Positions 17,401 through 24,097 of a stretch of DNA of 27,742 nucleotides are shown one piece after another. Under the pieces are notes generated by a model. That model did no database searches, was not told where the DNA came from, and saw only the letters and a program-made list of their open reading frames with translations. A program made the translations under genes and the position numbers. Within the stretch, counting starts at the first letter, position 1. Each line of letters begins with the position of its first letter. Origin of the DNA: Planctomycetota bacterium. Its GTDB lineage: Bacteria; Planctomycetota; Phycisphaerae; UBA1845. The stretch covers positions 1 to 27,742 of the forward strand of contig JADFMZ010000003.1 of NCBI GenBank assembly GCA_022563615.1, in the 5' to 3' direction.

Positions 17401-17796
17401 AACGAATCGCCGTACATCAGCACCGCCGTGGCCCTCGGACGAGGCAAGGACTTTGTGTCCGCCCTCATTCATCCGGATTTTGACCGCCTTCGGGAATGGG
17501 CGGCCGACAACGGCATTCAGTCGGAATCACTGATCGGGGAAGCCGCGGTGCGCGAGCTCTTCGCAACAGAACTGGCGCGGGTCAATCTGTTGATCGAGGT
17601 GAAGTACCAGCGAGTACGTCGCGTCGTACTCATCGATCGAGAGCCGACGCTGGAAGCCGGCGAACTGACGCCCTCCGGCAAGGTCGTTCGCAGCGCGATC
17701 ATGAAGAATTGCAAGGTACAGATCGAGAAGCTGTTTGTGACCGAGCCGCCGGATGACGTCATTGAGATTCAGCAACGGCAGTTGCAGGGGATATAG
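14389..17796 (+). CDS. Three-part fusion: ketopantoate-reductase-like region, DUF2889, acyl-CoA synthetase
   Basis: An uninterrupted 1135-residue frame. Residues 1 to about 385 resemble a 6-phosphogluconate dehydrogenase/ketopantoate-reductase fold: a degenerate Rossmann start (HPAGALGVGF, 10-19), a strand-loop region ending LLVLPNGI (122-129), and a helical C-terminal half; this is a low-certainty call. About 393-545 is a DUF2889 domain (PFPVCREVE, LVGLRIERG, GGRVGCSHIKEL). About 570-1135 is an AMP-forming acyl-CoA synthetase with YTSGTTGPPKG (749-759), GWGLTETSP, GWFHSGDLGEF and LTPSGK (C-terminal catalytic Lys). The synthetase could make the aromatic or alicyclic CoA thioester that feeds the pathway. 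ATG 14389 is chosen because the frame before it lies within the activator gene. An internal ATG at 15565 has GGGAG upstream and could yield DUF2889-synthetase alone. Confidence 0.78.
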   Translation: MLQEGDLGIHPAGALGVGFYVHTAAECFIGRGGNGITQLLKEAGSLKLLDDEAIRVTSLKNRIFSNLLEADALHHLPELLFVCCNPDQLHLFTGEMVRYLENLAGRGKLKGITDIRRHVPILLVLPNGILSEQTIQTYEEQLRESVLLRRLPDVDEEIVAALLDRVVRGISLQAGGRRGSGADTVYVLERKGTLVFAGGGDFEQRRISVILSNHGYPATHARDVPGTRIEFDKAMISIVLNVGGLIHTVKANGDLLDLRMGDLCKDPTKADFVRRVTRAVLDVGLTCGAYAADASYDEIWARHHAMILAHAGHVTSSLKFFHDALDRGLESVQLFSNEEWILGPLIRYASNAGLKEEETLFKSLRCQVQNALARAIRYRKEHGQNGNSGASTMKLSAQRNISIELFECGKDEMLLVGTLLDHEHLIKLEIKVYLPDEQITSSRLQMIRVPFPVCREVESVAERLVGLRIERGVLNEIGQRIGGRVGCSHIKELATSMVYFVASQLVQRRAGMDPMSTSYAMKPPEERFTLTKELLRDSCLAYCQITPLGLDEQIGIKRVGEEHTHPVPVGDYENSLGVVLRTRAERWGDRTYIRRRLGAEDQEISWKKFASDTFQIARHLMKQGIQPGDRIAMLSENRVEMFNFELAAMSIGAVSVPIFQGYPKRQVAYVLGHARPRFVVASGTHQLNKIDRGQHPNIVKYFCMDSDRQSEEWGAVDYTSLLNPGGVSKSELTNRIDAVIPDDLCFVMYTSGTTGPPKGVKLSHGNIISQQKAIGAIWDVGPSDVVMSYLPWHHSFGGLFERFMCLYHGCTHCLDDSRGRDIERLIDNWAAFKPTLFFSVPRVHDLLITQCRQRQDVSTIVFGQGLRFVFTAGAALPAHVETAYQQHNIPVVEGWGLTETSPCVTMTDTSGPWRSGYVGFPIPGVTVRIDSDGEILVKGPNVMAGYLDDEDATSRVIDDQGWFHSGDLGEFTDRGLRLMGRKDGAFKLTTGEKVHPQRVETVLVNESPYISTAVALGRGKDFVSALIHPDFDRLREWAADNGIQSESLIGEAAVRELFATELARVNLLIEVKYQRVRRVVLIDREPTLEAGELTPSGKVVRSAIMKNCKVQIEKLFVTEPPDDVIEIQQRQLQGI
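15552..15567 (+). promoter_or_regulatory. Possible internal translation start within the fusion gene
   Basis: GGGAG at 15552-15556 lies 8 bases before an in-frame ATG at 15565, exactly at the predicted boundary between the ketopantoate-reductase-like region and DUF2889, just after a Gly/Asn/Ser-rich linker (GQNGNSGAST). This could allow a shorter second product. Confidence 0.35.
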
Positions 17797-17798
17797 GC

Positions 17799-19049
17799 AT
17801 GGGTACGGGTAAGACGACCCCACGGGTGGTTCTATCGGGAGCGGCGCGTACGCCCGTCGGGCTGAAGTGCGGTACGCTCCGCAACTTTTCCGCCGAGGAT
17901 CTGGCTGTGCTGGCGGCAGACGAGGCGATCGCTCGCAGCACGATCGACTGTGGGAAGATCGACGGTGTCGTCGGCGCAAACGTCTACCAGTTCACCGCTC
18001 CGGGCACGCAGGACATCTATTTCCCACGGAATGTGTCCATACGGTGTCATCTTCGGACAGAAGTGCCGGCACTGATGGTCCAACGGATTTGCGGGTCGGG
18101 TTTGCAGGCCGTCGTCAGCGGGTTCCAGCAGATTCTTCTCCCCAATGAAATCGACGACACCGGCATCGTTCTGTGCGTAGGCGCCGAGACGATGTCACGA
18201 GCACCTCGCGTCATGCGGGCGCCTCGTTCGGCAACCAATTTCTGGGAGTTTGCGGAGGGCGGCAGCATCGAGGACACGATGCTCGCTTCTTTGAACCACG
18301 ACCTGGCTAAAACCAGCATGATGCTTACCGCAGACGAATACGGCGCCCAGGTAGGAGTAAAACGGGATGAGTGCGACGGTTTCGCCGAGCTTTCGCATGC
18401 GCGGGCGAGGGACGCGTACCGCAGGAGCCACGTAAACGGCGGCGACGCTTTGCGCGGAATGTTTGCGATCGACACGACCGACCCGGCTGGCCGTCCCGTG
18501 CATCTGGCCCGTGACGAATGTGTCCGAAAAACGTCCGTCGACGTGCTCGCCAAGCTGCCGGGCCTTACGCCGAACAAGCTGGTATCGCCGGGCAACGCCA
18601 GTGAAATCAGTGACGGCGCCGCCGCGTTGCTGTTGGCTGATCGGACCCGTGCCGTTGCCCTCGGAATACCCGTTCGATACGAGATTGCAAGCTATGGCAT
18701 TGCCGGCGTGGACCCGCGTGTGATGGGCCGGGGCCCGGTTCCGGCGATCACCCAAGCGCTGGCCCGAGCCGGTCTTCACAAAAATGACGTCGACCTTTGG
18801 GAGATTAACGAGGCGTTCGCGGCCCAGTACCTGGGTGTCGAGAAGGAACTCGGACTCGACCGGGAGAAGACCAACGTCAACGGCGGCGCGATCGCGATCG
18901 GGCACCCGCTCGCTGCGACCGGCGCACGCCTGCTGGTCGACCTTGTCTATGAAATGGAGCGGCGCGACGTGCGATACGGCTGTACAGCGGTGTGCATTGG
19001 CGGCGGGCAGGGCATGGCCGTAGTGAGTTCTGACACCGAGAAGGATTAG
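17799..19049 (+). CDS. Acetyl-CoA acyltransferase (thiolase)
   Basis: A 416-residue degradative-type thiolase. The nucleophile is Cys98 in QRICGSGLQAV; the other active-site elements are NEAFAAQ, GHPLAATGAR (His) and CIGGGQGMA (second Cys). It cleaves a 3-oxoacyl-CoA with CoA, here most likely 3-oxopimelyl-CoA to glutaryl-CoA and acetyl-CoA, completing the lower pathway started by Oah. It begins two bases after the stop of the fusion gene, with GGGG a few bases upstream, and is followed by the hydroxyacyl-CoA dehydrogenase 14 bases later, a normal beta-oxidation pairing. Chain-length specificity is inferred. Confidence 0.88.
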   Translation: MGTGKTTPRVVLSGAARTPVGLKCGTLRNFSAEDLAVLAADEAIARSTIDCGKIDGVVGANVYQFTAPGTQDIYFPRNVSIRCHLRTEVPALMVQRICGSGLQAVVSGFQQILLPNEIDDTGIVLCVGAETMSRAPRVMRAPRSATNFWEFAEGGSIEDTMLASLNHDLAKTSMMLTADEYGAQVGVKRDECDGFAELSHARARDAYRRSHVNGGDALRGMFAIDTTDPAGRPVHLARDECVRKTSVDVLAKLPGLTPNKLVSPGNASEISDGAAALLLADRTRAVALGIPVRYEIASYGIAGVDPRVMGRGPVPAITQALARAGLHKNDVDLWEINEAFAAQYLGVEKELGLDREKTNVNGGAIAIGHPLAATGARLLVDLVYEMERRDVRYGCTAVCIGGGQGMAVVSSDTEKD

Positions 19050-19063
19050 CCGGGGCGTTCATC

Positions 19064-19567
19064 ATGAAGAAAGCATTTGCGTTTGGTGATAAATCGATAG
19101 TGTCCGCCGTGAAACGTATCAACGAGATTCGTCGCGTCGCGGTCATCGGCGCGGGCACCATGGGACAGGGAATCATCGAGGATCTCCTGAGGAAGACGGA
19201 TTACCAGGTGGTCGTGCTCGACATATCGACGGAAGCGCTCGAGCGATGCAAGGCTGCGTGCGAAGGGGCTTGGAAGCACCGGGTGTCGACGTTCCAACTC
19301 CGGCAAGAGGATGCGGATACACTGGCATCGCGCGTTACGTACACGAAGAACTACGCCGAACTGAGCGATGCGGATATTATCTGGGAAATCGCCACTGAGC
19401 GCACGGACGTCAAGAAGGCCATCTTCAACGCCATTGAGAAGAACGTGGACGCGGATCGACTGGCAGCCGTCTTCTCGAATACCTCGTCGCACACAACGGA
19501 GGAGCTGGCTCGCCTCTTCCAAAGTGGGGCGTTTCGCGAGAAATTCCTGACCGTGCATGGATACTAG
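19064..19567 (+). CDS. 3-hydroxyacyl-CoA dehydrogenase, NAD-binding part, ended by in-frame TAG
   Basis: A 167-residue N-terminal domain of a 3-hydroxyacyl-CoA dehydrogenase. VAVIGAGTMGQG (25-36) is the NAD-binding loop, and FSNTSSHTTEELA matches the family NTSS motif. The frame stops at TAG 19565-19567 directly after VHGY, the place of the catalytic His motif (usually HFFNP), then continues without any shift as the 641-residue frame starting at 19598. A free-standing dehydrogenase is nearly 300 residues, so this piece alone lacks the C-terminal dimerisation/catalytic half. Either the gene is a nonsense mutant, the base is a sequencing or assembly error, or the codon is read through. Intact, it would oxidise 3-hydroxypimelyl-CoA with NAD. 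Confidence 0.8.
   Translation: MKKAFAFGDKSIVSAVKRINEIRRVAVIGAGTMGQGIIEDLLRKTDYQVVVLDISTEALERCKAACEGAWKHRVSTFQLRQEDADTLASRVTYTKNYAELSDADIIWEIATERTDVKKAIFNAIEKNVDADRLAAVFSNTSSHTTEELARLFQSGAFREKFLTVHGY
19565..19567 (+). other. In-frame amber (TAG) codon in the dehydrogenase-hydratase gene
   Basis: TAG lies at codon 168 of an otherwise open 820-codon frame (19064-21523). The residues on both sides, VHGY before and PFTANRLIDVMKG after, read as one uninterrupted family sequence. TAG ends several other genes in the window (DAHP synthase, dch, had, fusion, thiolase, bzdO), so a genome-wide recoding is unlikely. Confidence 0.85.
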
Positions 19568-19597
19568 CCGTTTACGGCGAATCGTCTGATCGACGTC

Positions 19598-21523
19598 ATG
19601 AAAGGCAAATATGCATCCAACGAAACCTTCACCTTAGGTGTGGTGTTTGCGGATCAAATCCTCGAAAATACAGTCATTGCGCTGCCTATCGATCACCACG
19701 GATACATTACCGATCCGCTGTTCCAGGCGATGGCGGCGATCATCTCCTGGGATGTCCGATCCTCGCGCGACATCATCGAACTCGGCGGACTATGGGATCT
19801 GTTCACCACAAACCCGTTCAAGGTGCTCGACCAAACGGGCCATATGCCCTACACCGAATCATCGCGTCATTTCGGCGATGCCTTGCCCCCAGACGACCGG
19901 CTTCGCAGCCTCTATAGACGTGATGGCAAGTATTATCCCGATTGGATCGCCAAACTGGAAAAGGACGGTTCGACCGGCGTTGCCTCAAAATCGCGCCAAG
20001 GATTCTTCGCCTGGAGTGATGGGAGTCGTCCCGATCCCCAGAAGGTGCTTGATCCGGCTAGCGGAGGTTATGTTCGGATCGGCGAGATTTCGCGCAAGGA
20101 TTTCTGGTCCTACTACGAAGCGGCGGAACGTGATCGCCGCGCGGGCAAAATCAAGAGCGCCGAATCACTGGCTCATGTGGCATGCGCGAGCGACGCCGGG
20201 GGACGGGCTTTCCGCAGGTACGCGCTGCCGTTGTATCTGTACGCCCTCGATCTGATTCAGGATCGCACCGCCACGCCGGGGCAGATCAATGCGGCCACGC
20301 GCGCTGGACTTCGATTCAAGGTTGGGCTGATTGAGGCGATCGACACACTGATCGAGACGCTGACACTCGACGGCATGATTGAATTGATTCGGCGGGCACA
20401 GGATGAAAACGCCGACGACCCCCACATGGCCGGGATGCTCGACGTTGACGGTGCGTGTGGGCCGCGCAAGGGAAAGCCATGCCTGCTATTGGAAATGAAG
20501 AAGCGAAACACGACCCGCCTATTGGGTTATGGAAAGTATTATCGAACGCCGGTAGCCGAGTTGGACCTGGATACAGGGCGGTACAAGGGCGCCTATCTCG
20601 ATCTCAAGTTCTACGAACCGTCGTCACGTGATCGGGTCGCGTCGATCGTCTTCAATTGCCCCTTGCGTGGTAATGTCTTGAACCATGCGGTTGTGGACCA
20701 ACTCGCCCACGCTTATGCCCGTGTGCTCGAGTTGCATCGAAACAGCCGATGCGGTGCCGTGCTTTTTGCGGCCGCCGGAAGCGGCATGCGCATGCTCGGG
20801 GCGGACGCACGTGAATTCAACCGTGGCTGGTTCGACCGCGCAACAGGATACGCTCCGCTGGCGGAAGAGGATGCAGCCGCATCCAGCCGCAACGGCGTAG
20901 CGTGCTTTCGAATGATTCAGAGAAGCCCCGTCGCATCGATCGGAGTGTTCGGCGAAAAATGGGGGGGCGGCGCGGAGTTCACCTATTTTCTCGACTTGCG
21001 GTACGACGTGCGCGCCTTCGGGTTTGCGTATGATTCGCTTGATCGTGAATCGCGCTGGGAACAGAAGCCGACCTACAACCAACCGGAGTTGGATTATGCC
21101 ATCCTGCCGGGATTCGGTGCCGTCGGCGAACTGAAGCGGTTGGGGATGGGCGATTCGATCATCTTCGAGGTCTTCGACGAGGTGATGACGGCCGACCGGG
21201 CCTATCAGGTTGGACTCAGTAACGGCGTCTTTAATGAGGAACTCGATGCGCTTCGAAGGGGTTATGAATGCGCACGCAAGATGGCCAAGGATGCACCTTA
21301 TTCCCGCGCCTTGTTCAAGAAGGAACTCGCTCGTGGTGCCGACGACGAGGCACTCGCCATGGAGACCGGCGAGATATTCAATCCCAAGAAGAACCCGTTC
21401 ATTCGCAGCGGGCTGCTTGCCCTTCTGGACCGCGGCGGCCAACGGGTCAAGATGGATTATTCCTGCAAAGACGTGAAGTTGCCGGGCTGGGACTATCCGC
21501 GTGAAAGCTCAATGGAATCGTAG
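19598..21523 (+). CDS. 3-hydroxyacyl-CoA dehydrogenase C-terminal domains fused to enoyl-CoA hydratase
   Basis: A 641-residue frame in the same phase as the piece ending at 19567; sequence homology really begins at 19568, before its first ATG, and no ribosome binding site is visible at 19598. The first part holds the 3-hydroxyacyl-CoA dehydrogenase C-terminal domains, including SRQGFFAWSDG, which resembles the family GxGFY motif. From about residue 345 comes a crotonase domain with MLGADAREF, GEKWGGGAEFTYFLDLR (first Glu) and YNQPELDYAILPG (second Glu), so both hydratase glutamates remain. The dehydrogenase-then-hydratase order is the reverse of FadB. Together the two halves would catalyse hydration and NAD-dependent oxidation in beta-oxidation of the pimelyl-CoA chain. 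Whether this half is translated alone is unclear. Confidence 0.75.
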   Translation: MKGKYASNETFTLGVVFADQILENTVIALPIDHHGYITDPLFQAMAAIISWDVRSSRDIIELGGLWDLFTTNPFKVLDQTGHMPYTESSRHFGDALPPDDRLRSLYRRDGKYYPDWIAKLEKDGSTGVASKSRQGFFAWSDGSRPDPQKVLDPASGGYVRIGEISRKDFWSYYEAAERDRRAGKIKSAESLAHVACASDAGGRAFRRYALPLYLYALDLIQDRTATPGQINAATRAGLRFKVGLIEAIDTLIETLTLDGMIELIRRAQDENADDPHMAGMLDVDGACGPRKGKPCLLLEMKKRNTTRLLGYGKYYRTPVAELDLDTGRYKGAYLDLKFYEPSSRDRVASIVFNCPLRGNVLNHAVVDQLAHAYARVLELHRNSRCGAVLFAAAGSGMRMLGADAREFNRGWFDRATGYAPLAEEDAAASSRNGVACFRMIQRSPVASIGVFGEKWGGGAEFTYFLDLRYDVRAFGFAYDSLDRESRWEQKPTYNQPELDYAILPGFGAVGELKRLGMGDSIIFEVFDEVMTADRAYQVGLSNGVFNEELDALRRGYECARKMAKDAPYSRALFKKELARGADDEALAMETGEIFNPKKNPFIRSGLLALLDRGGQRVKMDYSCKDVKLPGWDYPRESSMES

Positions 21524-21527
21524 ACAT

Positions 21528-21542
21528 CCGGGTTTCACCCGG
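21528..21542 (+). other. GC-rich hairpin before bzdN
   Basis: CCGGGT (21528-21533) and ACCCGG (21537-21542) form a perfect 6-bp stem with a 3-base loop directly after the hydratase stop codon, and a further GCCCGGGC palindrome follows about 10 bases later. There is no T-run. In the 73-base gap before the reductase subunits this may separate transcript segments by processing or attenuation. Confidence 0.4.
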
Positions 21543-21596
21543 GCCGCCGCATGACGCCCGGGCAACCGAAACCACGGGGCAAGATGGAAAGTATGC

Positions 21597-22763
21597 ATGA
21601 ATTTCTGCGTGTTCACCGAATGGCATGACAAACCTCTCGATGAGGTGCTCTATGAGTGCTGCGAGCTTGTCGAGGATCCGAGCTTCCCGACGGTGAAGAG
21701 GTGGCGGGAGAACGGCGGGAAGGTGGCAGGCCACTTTCAAGTCTACTTTCCCGAAGAGATCGCCGACGCTGCGGGCATGCTGCCCTTCAAAGTGCGCGGC
21801 GCACCCATCGAATCCACCCGGAGCGACTCGCACTTTGGTTCCTACCTTTGCTCGATTATCAAGACCTCGCTCGACGCCGTGCTCACGGGACGGCTCGAGT
21901 TGGACTTGTTCGTCTCGCACCCCATTTGTGATGCGGCGCGCAATCTCGCCGCCATTTGGGGTCGTAACTTCGATTACCCCTGCCAGATTCTGTATCTGCC
22001 GCAGAATCCCAATTCTTCGCACAGCGAAAACTACCTGTGCGACGAATACAAGCGTATCGGAAACATCATCGAGAAGGTTGCCGGCCGGAAAATCGAGGAG
22101 CATGACCTCCATCGCTCAATCGAAGTGTTCAACGAGAATCGCAGACTCCTGCGAGAGCTTTACGACGTCAAGCGCAAGACGCCTTGGCTCGTCACGGCGG
22201 AGGAGGCCTACTGCCTCGTTGCCATTGCCGGCATGATCCCCCGCACGGAGCACAACGAACTCTTGCAGTATGTGCTTCCCCGGCTAAAAGATCGCTCGAC
22301 AAAGCGCCAAGACAGGATTCGCGTGGTTTTCGAGGGCGGTTTCTGCGAGCAGCCGCCGCTCGACCTGATTCGCATGCTGGGGCGTACGTGCTACGTGGTG
22401 GACGACGACTTCTACATTGGGCTTCGGTGGCTTTTGGAAGACATACCGACCCGCGGAGATCCCTACCGGAATCTGGCCGAATCCTACCTGGAGCGATCGT
22501 CCTACAGCCCCGTACAGCACGATAACCGCAAACCCAAGGAGGAGATGCTCCTTGCACGGGTGCAGGAGGCCAAGGCCGATGCGGTCATCATTGCGGCTGC
22601 GAAGATGTGTGAGCCGGGCCTGGAGGAGCAAGTGGCGTACATACATCGGCTGGATGAAAAGGGCATCCCCTACTTCGTGACCGAGTTCGAAGAGAACATG
22701 ACTTCTTTCGAACACCTCGAATTACAGGTGGAGACATTTCTGGAAAACCTGCTGTTTGCTTGA
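21597..22763 (+). CDS. bzdN: Benzoyl-CoA reductase, BzdN/BcrC-type subunit
   Basis: A 388-residue catalytic-side subunit of ATP-dependent (class I) benzoyl-CoA reductase. With BzdO it houses [4Fe-4S] clusters and the site where benzoyl-CoA is reduced to cyclohexa-1,5-diene-1-carbonyl-CoA. Family features are YFPEEIADAAGMLP (50-63), SHPICDAARNLA (108-119, Cys111), Cys85 in SYLCSIIK and a C-terminal AAAKMCEPGLEEQ with the third conserved Cys. The protein length fits BzdN. ATG 21597 has GGAAA 6 bases upstream. It is first of four consecutive genes in the order N-O-P-Q seen in Azoarcus. The N versus C naming depends on the Azoarcus-like layout; the family call itself is firm. Confidence 0.88.
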   Translation: MNFCVFTEWHDKPLDEVLYECCELVEDPSFPTVKRWRENGGKVAGHFQVYFPEEIADAAGMLPFKVRGAPIESTRSDSHFGSYLCSIIKTSLDAVLTGRLELDLFVSHPICDAARNLAAIWGRNFDYPCQILYLPQNPNSSHSENYLCDEYKRIGNIIEKVAGRKIEEHDLHRSIEVFNENRRLLRELYDVKRKTPWLVTAEEAYCLVAIAGMIPRTEHNELLQYVLPRLKDRSTKRQDRIRVVFEGGFCEQPPLDLIRMLGRTCYVVDDDFYIGLRWLLEDIPTRGDPYRNLAESYLERSSYSPVQHDNRKPKEEMLLARVQEAKADAVIIAAAKMCEPGLEEQVAYIHRLDEKGIPYFVTEFEENMTSFEHLELQVETFLENLLFA

Positions 22764-22783
22764 TCCAAGCACGGCGCCTCGAC

Positions 22784-24082
22784 ATGGATACGCGAATGGA
22801 TGAGAAACACGAACTTGTAGGGCGCGGGAATCGCGACGGCGCGCGACTGTTTCGCGAATGGTTCGCCGAACTCTCAAAAACAGCCGACGACGGCGGTCAG
22901 TCGGCCTACGTCTTCGTCATGGGTAGTATCAACGAGATTCTGAAGGTTTTTGATCTGCCGGTGGTCTTTCCGGAGATCAATTCTCTGCAAACGGCCATAC
23001 GCCGTGTGGCGCACGAGTACTTGGCCGAGGCGGAAGACTACGGATACTCGCCCGACATCTGCGGCTACGTGAAGGCCGACGTGGCCTTGCAACTTCGCGG
23101 CGGCTCCCATCCAATGGGAAACATCCCCAAGCCAAGTATCGCCGTACTCACGAACGCCTGCAACACGTACATCAAGTGGGCCGAAATCTGGCACCGAATG
23201 TATGACATACCCATGGTCACGATCGACGTGCCCGGCACACGGGAGGCTCATTCGAAGACATGGAGTGGAAACCCGCAGTTTGAGAACGACCGGCGATACG
23301 TCGAGGTTCAACTCAGAGAGTTGATCGTAACCTGCGAACAAGTCACCGGCAAGAAGTTCGATATTGACAAACTCCGCGTAGTGCTCGGACATGCGAACGC
23401 CATCAGTGTAGGCTGGAAGAAGGTGCTCGATCTGAACAAGAGCCGTCCCTCGCTGTTCAATGCACTGACCGACGGCACGATCTTTCTCGGTGTGGCCAAC
23501 GGTTTTCGAGGCACCGAAACGGGCGCCACATACTTCAACGAACTCGTCGAGGAAATGGAATACAAGGCCGAACAGGGAATCGGCACGCTGACCGAGGAAG
23601 TCTATCGCCTCATCTTCGTGGGCGTACCCTGTTACCCGATCTTCCGGCGATTCAACGAAATGTTCACGGAGTGGGGAGGCACCTTTATCAATTCGACCTA
23701 TCTGTGGTTCGCCTCCGGCGGCGCCAACCGGGGGTTTGAATACGATGTTGACAAACCTATCGAGAGCCTGGCCGAGGGGGTGCTCATTTCCGTCCGTGAT
23801 GCCATGGACAGCATGTTCCATCAGGATTGCGCCCTGGAGGAAATGCTTGAGGACTATCATGTCGATGGAATCATTTACCATCCGATCAAGAGTTGTCGCA
23901 CGGTATCGACAGGACTCGCCGATGTTCGACGGCATGTGGCCAGGAAACATGACATTGCCAGCCTTTTCGTCGAGTCGGACATGATGGACCGCCGTGTAGT
24001 CACCGAAGCGCCGATGAAGAACCGGATCGATGCATTCTTTGAGGGGCTGGCTTCGCGCCGCCGACGGTCTCTCATCAAGTAG
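22784..24082 (+). CDS. bzdO: Benzoyl-CoA reductase, BzdO/BcrB-type subunit
   Basis: A 432-residue partner of BzdN. Motifs are LPVVFPEINSLQTA (58-71), DYGYSPDICGYVKADV (85-100, Cys93), LTNACNTYIKW (Cys126) and YHPIKSCRTVSTG near the C-terminus, giving the three conserved cluster cysteines. Sequence and length fit BzdO/BcrB. ATG 22784 is chosen; a TTG at 22760 overlapping the previous stop and an ATG at 22796 are alternatives, and none has a strong ribosome binding site. The gene starts 20 bases after bzdN and ends 15 bases before bzdP, so the reductase is made from one transcript. The protein is clearly different from the orphan HgdB-type subunit at 12349, which has FPEN and CSY motifs. Confidence 0.88.
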   Translation: MDTRMDEKHELVGRGNRDGARLFREWFAELSKTADDGGQSAYVFVMGSINEILKVFDLPVVFPEINSLQTAIRRVAHEYLAEAEDYGYSPDICGYVKADVALQLRGGSHPMGNIPKPSIAVLTNACNTYIKWAEIWHRMYDIPMVTIDVPGTREAHSKTWSGNPQFENDRRYVEVQLRELIVTCEQVTGKKFDIDKLRVVLGHANAISVGWKKVLDLNKSRPSLFNALTDGTIFLGVANGFRGTETGATYFNELVEEMEYKAEQGIGTLTEEVYRLIFVGVPCYPIFRRFNEMFTEWGGTFINSTYLWFASGGANRGFEYDVDKPIESLAEGVLISVRDAMDSMFHQDCALEEMLEDYHVDGIIYHPIKSCRTVSTGLADVRRHVARKHDIASLFVESDMMDRRVVTEAPMKNRIDAFFEGLASRRRRSLIK

Positions 24083-24097
24083 AAAGAGGATTGCGCC

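Noticed and set aside
16246..17472. Minus-strand open frame of 408 codons
   Set aside because: Antisense to the acyl-CoA synthetase part of the fusion gene, whose motifs are clear; no motifs in the shadow.
19565..19567. Genome-wide reassignment of TAG
   Set aside because: At least six other genes in the window end with TAG at the expected family C-terminus, so TAG works as a stop here.
22874..23950. Minus-strand open frame of 358 codons
   Set aside because: Antisense to bzdO; no family features.
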